A stretch of 47,116 nt of DNA from Herbinix sp. (GTDB lineage Bacteria; Bacillota; Clostridia; Lachnospirales; Lachnospiraceae). The notes under the pieces were generated by a model. That model saw only the letters and a program-made list of their open reading frames with translations, was not told the origin of the DNA and made no database searches. Below are positions 42,453 to 47,116 of this stretch, piece by piece. Made by a program: the position numbers and the translations under genes. The DNA is taken from contig JAQZBD010000015.1 in assembly GCA_029239235.1 (NCBI GenBank), positions 1 through 47,116 on the forward strand, written 5' to 3'. Position 1 is the first letter of the stretch; each line of letters opens with the position of its first letter.

Positions 42453-44189
42453 CTATTCTCTAAACTGCAAATCATACAACCTTGCGTAAACACCATTCAA
42501 CTTCATCAGCTCTTCGTGGGTACCGTCTTCACTAATACCCTCCTCGGTCAGAACAATAATTCTGCGGGCATTTTTAATCGTAGAAAGCCTATGAGCAATA
42601 ACAAAGGTAGTTCTGTTCTTCGCCAGACGCTCAAAGCTTTCCTGAACGATAACCTCACTCTCATTATCCAGTGAGCTGGTGGCTTCATCAAAAATAAGAA
42701 TCGGAGGGTTCTTTAGAAATACACGGGCGATGGAAAGTCGTTGCTTTTGTCCGCCGGAGAGCTTAATTCCCCTCTGTCCGATGTATGACTCGTATCCTTC
42801 AGGGAGCTTCATGATAAACTCGTGAGCACCTGCGTTCTTTGCTGCTTCAATAATTTCTTCTCTGGTTGCCTCCGGTTTTCCATAACCGATATTCTCAATT
42901 ACGGTACCGCCAAACAAATATACATCCTGTTGAACAATACCGATATTCTTCCTCAAGGATTCCTGAGTTACTTCTCGGATATCTATGCCATCGATCAGCA
43001 CCTGGCCATCAGTAACATCATAAAATCTAGGTATAAGACAGCATAAAGTCGTCTTACCCACTCCGGAGGGTCCAACAATTGCGATATAATCGCCTTCATC
43101 CGCCACTAAATTAATATCTTTAAATACCGTTTTTGTATCCTCGGAATAGGAAAAGCTTACATCCTTTAATTGTATCTTTCCTTTGACATCCTTCATTACG
43201 ATTGCATTCTCTTGATCAACGATCTGAGGTTCTGTATCAATAATTTCAATAAAACGCTTAAAGCCAGCCATACCATACTGGTACTGCTCTGTAAATCGAA
43301 TGAGCTGCTGTACCGGTGATATTAAAAGGTTAATATAAATGATAAATGTCAGTAAATCGGCAATCTGAATGTTCCCAGTCACAATCAAATATCCGCCTCC
43401 TGCTGCCACAATGAGGTTAATAAGGGAAAGGAGTATACCCATCTGACCCGAAAAATCAGACATAACCCGATAAGCATTTTTCTTACATTGAACAAAGGCA
43501 GAGTTACCCTTATTAAACTTCTCCATTTCAATTTCTTCGTTGGCAAAGGACTTCACCACTCTGATACCGGAAAGTGAGTCCTCCAGCTGTGAATTAATAT
43601 CTCCAACAGCCTCACGATTCCTTTTATAGGCTTTGCTCATTTTAATATTTGAAAAATATGCAATGACCAGAATCACTGGAACCGAGGCAAATAGCATAAG
43701 GGTAAGTACAGGACTGATAAAGATCAGAATGAAAAAGGAGCCAAGGATTCTAACCAAAGAAATGATCACATCCTCCGGACCATGATGGCTTAATTCCGTG
43801 ATTTCATTCAAATCGTTAGAAATACGGCTCATGAGCTGACCAACCTTTTGATTATCAAAAAAGGAAAAGGATTGCTTTTGCAAGTGACCAAACAATTCCT
43901 TTCGCATATTATATTCAATCTTCGCACCGGTTACATGTCCAAAATAGTTAATGAAATAGTTCGATAAATATTCTGCCAGAATCAGAACTAAAAATACTGC
44001 AATGATAATCCATAGCTGCTTTATGCTTTCCTGCTTTGGCAAATAAATCACCTGGGTTGTAATTCTTCGAATGATCAGCGGATACGTCAGTGCTACCAGC
44101 GAAGCAATAAAAGCACAGAAAAGGTCAGCAATAATCAGTGCTTTAAAGGGTTTATAATAACTAATAAATCTTTTTATGTTTTTCATCAT
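42453..44189 (-). CDS. ABC exporter, fused membrane and ATPase domains (MsbA/BmrA-like)
   Basis: Half-transporter of 578 aa. I start at 44189 (MMKNIKRF), with GGAG just upstream; an ATG three codons earlier is possible. Six membrane helices fill about residues 1-310, followed by the ATPase domain with Walker A (GPSGVGKTT), signature LSGGQKQR, Walker B (ILIFDEATSSLD) and switch histidine (VIAHRLSTIK). It would work as a homodimer exporting lipids, drugs or peptides. It stands alone between the tpi-larA operon and the metal ATPase locus, with its own terminator; no link to the sugar pathway is visible. Confidence 0.95.
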   Translation of the reverse strand: MMKNIKRFISYYKPFKALIIADLFCAFIASLVALTYPLIIRRITTQVIYLPKQESIKQLWIIIAVFLVLILAEYLSNYFINYFGHVTGAKIEYNMRKELFGHLQKQSFSFFDNQKVGQLMSRISNDLNEITELSHHGPEDVIISLVRILGSFFILIFISPVLTLMLFASVPVILVIAYFSNIKMSKAYKRNREAVGDINSQLEDSLSGIRVVKSFANEEIEMEKFNKGNSAFVQCKKNAYRVMSDFSGQMGILLSLINLIVAAGGGYLIVTGNIQIADLLTFIIYINLLISPVQQLIRFTEQYQYGMAGFKRFIEIIDTEPQIVDQENAIVMKDVKGKIQLKDVSFSYSEDTKTVFKDINLVADEGDYIAIVGPSGVGKTTLCCLIPRFYDVTDGQVLIDGIDIREVTQESLRKNIGIVQQDVYLFGGTVIENIGYGKPEATREEIIEAAKNAGAHEFIMKLPEGYESYIGQRGIKLSGGQKQRLSIARVFLKNPPILIFDEATSSLDNESEVIVQESFERLAKNRTTFVIAHRLSTIKNARRIIVLTEEGISEDGTHEELMKLNGVYARLYDLQFRE

Positions 44190-44395
44190 AATCTCCATCT
44201 TTTAGCTGTTAATACGTTACAATAAACAGTTTAATGCTTTTAAATTTAGTTTGCTGTTCAGTCATAGCAATAAACATACTAGCAAAATTATGTAATGTTG
44301 TCAACGACATGTTAGGTTACCCTAACACCAAGCCTCAATCATAGGATAATTCAATTACCAGAATACTAATAACTGGAATACATAATAACCATCCA

Positions 44396-44425
44396 TTCTC
44401 TTCTCTTCTCTTCTCTTCTCTTCTC
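44396..44425. repeat. Pentanucleotide tandem repeat (TTCTC)6
   Basis: Six uninterrupted copies of TTCTC, followed by TT. On the minus strand, the coding strand of the exporter 200 bp downstream, it reads as a purine-rich GAGAA tract. Such tracts can change copy number by slippage. Confidence 0.95.
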
Positions 44426-44473
44426 TTACCATAACAAGTAAATCAGCAAGCTGCAAGCTAATTTATCTGCCAC

Positions 44474-44526
44474 GAAAAAATGTCTATTGAATCCACTTTT
44501 TCAAGCTAATTCAACAGACATTTTTC
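44474..44526 (-). terminator. Terminator of the P-type ATPase locus
   Basis: Long stem: GAAAAAATGTCTATTGAAT (44474-44492) pairs with ATTCAACAGACATTTTTC (about 44509-44526) with one mismatch. On the minus strand it ends in GACATTTTTTCG, about 10 bp after the ATPase C-terminal stop. Confidence 0.88.
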
Positions 44527-44536
44527 ATTACATATT

Positions 44537-46428
44537 CTAGTGCAATATATTCTGCATGCTCTTTAAACTAATTCCCAGTGTAGAGGTATTATGCAGCCAT
44601 GCTAGCGTAGTAGGCTGCAGTACACCAACCAACCCCAGTAAGATAAGTCCTGTATTAAAGCTGACAATAAATTTATAATTCCGATTGATCCGATTCATTA
44701 ATCCGGTACTTAGCAGCTTTAGGGTTACTATCTCAATCAAATCATCCGCTGCTATTGTAATATCCGCAACCTCTCTGGCAATGGCGGCTCCATCACTGAT
44801 TGCAATACCTTGATTCCCAGCTTTCGAATGCTGTTGATAACAGCCTCGGCTTCCTCTCTTAAAGGATCTTCAATGCAAATGACTGCTGCCAATTCATTTT
44901 CAATGGATAAATACAGGAGTGAATATTCCGAGGGAAGCTGATCAAACTGCTCCTGGTATTCCGGTTTCATTGTGCAGGATTCGTCTTCAAAGATAAAATG
45001 ATAACTGCCAATCAGTACCTTCTTAGAATCAATAAAGGAAGAGATGCCATGTGCAACAATATAATCTACCTTTGAATGCATTTCCTCATGCTCCAAGTTC
45101 TTTTCACTGGCAGCTCGAACCACCGCCTTTGCCATTGAATGCGGAAAATGCTCCTCTAAGCAAGCCGCAATCCGCAGCAGCTCCTCCGGCTCCTTTTCGC
45201 AGAAAGAAATAACTTTTGCCACCGTAGGAGTTGCCTTTGTCAAAGTACCAGTTTTATCAAATACAATTGTTGTAGCATCGGCAACCGCCTCTAAATACTT
45301 ACCACCCTTTACTTGAATATTATAGATGCTTGCTTCCCTGATTGCAGAAAGCACAGAGATCGGCATCGCAAGCTTCAAGGCACAGGAGAAATCAACTAAC
45401 AATACAGACAAAGCCTTCATCATATTTCCAGTAAGTAAATAAGTTAAGCCTGCACCCAATAACGTATACGGTACCAAACGATCCGCCAGATGCTCTGCCT
45501 TTCCTTCCACGGAGGACTTCAACTTTTCAGATTCCTCAATCATGGTTACAATTTTTTCAAATCGGGTAGAACCGCTGATTTCCTTAACTTCAATTGCCAG
45601 CTCGCCTTCTTCAATAACGGTTCCTGCATATACATATCTTCCGGTGTTCTTTTTCACCGGAACTGATTCACCGGTCAGAGAAGCCTGATTTATCATTGCT
45701 TCTCCATGAGCTACAATACCATCAAAGGGGATCACATTACCCATATGAACAAGCACAATATCTCCGGTTTTGATCTCTGAGGTTGGTACCAGTACTTCCT
45801 GATCCTCTCTTTGTAACCACACCTTACCAATATTCAAAGTCATGCTTCTCGCCAGATCATCAACAGATTTCTTGTGTGTCCATTCCTCTAATAATTCACC
45901 GACTCCGAGCAAATACATGATGGAACTGGCTGTGTCAGGATCATTTCGAAGTAAGGATACTCCGATAGCTACTGCGTCCAGAACAGGAACCTCAAGCTTA
46001 CCTCTCACCAGACATTGCAAGCCTTTATAGACGTATCTCATGCCCTTTAGCCAAGTATAGACAGCCCGGATAGGGAAAGGAACATACAGCTTGCCTGCGT
46101 AACGCAATATGCTTTTGATAATTAACTTTTCCTGATATATTGCATTTAGTTCTCTTCCTGAGGTTTCATTTATGATTTCCGGAACTTCTACTTTACCATA
46201 ATTAAAGTTTAGCAAAGCAGTTATGATACTAGCTCTGTCACCTAAGTATTCAATGGAGGCATCTGCCGTCCTATCATAGACCTTGACTGATGTGACGGTT
46301 TTCATAATACGAAGATAATAAAAAAGCGTATTTGCATCCTGGTAAGACATCATTTCTTGATGAAGGTGTATTCTCATACGCCCTTCGATTTCATGCTTAA
46401 TTGTAAATTTCAAGCTTTCTCCTTTCAA
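44537..46428 (-). pseudogene. Heavy-metal P1B-type ATPase with internal deletion and frameshift
   Basis: From a TTG at 46428 (or 46413, each with GGAG upstream) the frame has an HMA-like N-terminus (GRMRIHL), actuator motif LTGES (251-255), membrane motif SCALKLA (348-354), phosphorylation motif DKTGTLT (391) and the HP-type FPHSMAKAV. It then runs out of frame at LGIKV and stops at 44752. The normal end resumes in another frame as GIAISDGAAIAREVAD through IEIVTLKLLSTGLM to a stop at 44537. About 50 residues, including the TGD and GDGxNDxP hinge motifs, are missing, so it should be inactive. The junction has an AGGTA (44806-44810) that could come from either side. Natural deletion or assembly error. 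Confidence 0.82.
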
Positions 46429-46584
46429 GGCGGACTCCTTTAAGAGATTGTAAAACTCATAAACTTAAGCAATTTGATCCACTGCGGATACTATATTGTT
46501 TTACAATTACCTAAAAGAACCTTTGCATTAAATTTATCCTTCTAAAAAGAATTCATTTCATGCAAAGGTTCCCTCCTACCGTAA

Positions 46585-46869
46585 CTATTCTTCTAACATT
46601 GATTCCTCATAAGGCTCATCCTGGGCTGCACGGCTTTCATTCTTTTGCTTTGCTTCTGCCACAATGTCTTCTGCATTCTCTTGAATTGTAGTCACAGTTT
46701 TCATGATACAATCCTTCGCTCTTAAGCCTGCTGCAGTAACACAGGTATATACCTTCTTAGCATCTCTACTAAAGAGAATTTTTATGCCTGCTGTACCAAA
46801 GATTACTCCTGCAACAAATAAGCCGGCTTTTTTCCAATCACGATCCTTCATACTCTTGTACATGTACAT
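46585..46869 (-). CDS. DUF6110 family small membrane protein
   Basis: A 94-aa protein with GGAGG eight bases before its ATG. One hydrophobic helix (about residues 15-33, AGLFVAGVIFGTAGIKILF) is followed by an amphipathic region (KKVYTCVTAAGLRAKDCIMKTVTTIQENAEDIVAEAKQ) and an acidic tail. From memory this matches DUF6110, a family commonly placed next to P-type metal ATPases of this type; its job is unknown. It lies 156 bp upstream of the disrupted ATPase on the same strand and keeps an apparently intact frame. Confidence 0.78.
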   Translation of the reverse strand: MYMYKSMKDRDWKKAGLFVAGVIFGTAGIKILFSRDAKKVYTCVTAAGLRAKDCIMKTVTTIQENAEDIVAEAKQKNESRAAQDEPYEESMLEE

Positions 46870-46886
46870 TGTCTTTCCTCCAAATT

Positions 46887-46967
46887 TTATTTGTGCTTAT
46901 GGCCCGTATAAAATACCATTATCACGCAGAACAGCATTGCGCAAGCCCAAAACCTATGTTTTTTCAT
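46887..46967 (-). CDS. Putative 26-aa single-pass membrane peptide
   Basis: A short frame from ATG (46965-46967) to TAA gives a peptide of 26 residues: two lysines and a histidine, a hydrophobic core WACAMLFCVIMVFY with two cysteines, then a histidine/lysine-rich end GHKHK. The His/Cys content suits a metal-ATPase accessory peptide, and it lies 17 bp before the DUF6110 gene, but the ribosome site is weak (GAAAGAAGAA). Coding status uncertain. Confidence 0.4.
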   Translation of the reverse strand: MKKHRFWACAMLFCVIMVFYTGHKHK

Positions 46968-47007
46968 CACACATTCTTCTTTCTTTCAAAGATTTTAATA
47001 CCTTTTC

Positions 47008-47116
47008 TCATAAAAAGAAAACCCTTTTTTTAGTCTTCATAACGGTATTAGGAAGCAGCCTTCGGATTTCTTCTTGTAATTCTTCCCTTGTTCCGGTTAC
47101 TTCATTCAGTTTTATG
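47008..47116 (-). CDS. C-terminal end of an unidentified protein, cut by the window edge
   Basis: The minus strand enters the window in frame and codes 35 residues before a TGA at 47008: IKLNEVTGTREELQEEIR, then RLLPNTVMKTKKRVFFL. The charged helix followed by a basic end is not diagnostic. It precedes the small peptide and DUF6110 genes on the same strand and so may belong to the metal-ATPase locus. Confidence 0.5.
   Translation of the reverse strand, partial: IKLNEVTGTREELQEEIRRLLPNTVMKTKKRVFFL

Larger units (their letters stand above)
44190..44536. other. Intergenic region upstream of the ABC exporter
   Basis: A 347-bp gap holding the terminator of the metal-ATPase locus and a six-copy TTCTC tandem repeat. 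I did not find a convincing promoter for the exporter or any additional gene. Confidence 0.7.

Noticed and set aside
1-47116. CRISPR arrays, phage genes, insertion sequences, tRNA or rRNA
   Set aside because: I looked for repeated spacers, transposase-like proteins, terminal repeats and RNA gene signatures by eye and found none.

Overview
The window looks like a chromosomal segment of a low-GC, Gram-positive anaerobe of the Clostridia, probably Lachnospiraceae. The reasons are AT-rich intergenic DNA, strong AGGAGG-type ribosome sites, LTGC lipoboxes, an oxygen-sensitive radical-SAM sulfatase maturase, and small families typical of that group (DUF3842 and DUF6110, recognised from memory). There are no rRNA, tRNA, CRISPR, phage or IS features. 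Almost all genes are on the minus strand; coordinates below are window coordinates.

Region 1 (1-7.4 kb) is a nickel-pincer nucleotide cofactor operon. It runs DUF3842 - larB - larE - solute-binding lipoprotein - two permeases - two ATPases, the last cut by the window edge. The transporter follows larE by 22 bp, so nickel uptake is its likely job. larC is not present. A divergent LacI-type regulator (7.9-8.95 kb) has a leader with tandem hairpins.

Region 2 (9.1-20.8 kb) is one long minus-strand operon: sulfatase - 80-aa protein - class II aldolase - PfkB kinase - chemoreceptor - two sugar-isomerase-like TIM barrels alternating with two Gfo/Idh/MocA dehydrogenases - MFS transporter. Divergent from it are a creatininase-family protein and a ROK repressor (21.0-23.3 kb).

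Region 3 (23.5-32.0 kb) holds GH3 glycosidase - second sulfatase - MATE, and chrA-like transporter - anaerobic sulfatase maturase. Region 4 (32.8-39.5 kb) is phosphoglucose isomerase followed by a second Opp-type ABC importer whose last ATPase carries an internal deletion. Region 5 (39.9-42.2 kb) is a divergent triosephosphate-isomerase homologue translationally coupled to a LarA-type nickel racemase/epimerase homologue. Region 6 (42.4-47.1 kb) has an ABC exporter and a heavy-metal P-type ATPase locus, the ATPase also broken by an internal deletion.

My reading is a cytoplasmic pathway for an imported sulfated saccharide. Neither sulfatase nor the GH3 has a signal peptide. The substrate would enter by the Opp-type importer, be desulfated and hydrolysed inside, and pass through dehydrogenases/isomerases, PGI, PfkB and aldolase. 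The TPI-like/LarA pair would act at the end of this route or on a side branch. Five promoters (sulfatase operon, creatininase, GH3, chrA-maturase, PGI-importer) share one layout: a 17-bp-spaced -35/-10 with an AT-rich TTAATTAATTTAATT-like element at or just after the -10. This points to one repressor, plausibly the ROK protein. A separate LacI-type site, GCAAACGTTTGC, lies at the tpi-larA promoter, with related sites beside the lar maturation promoter, linking the nickel enzyme to its cofactor genes. The substrate itself is not identifiable from sequence alone.
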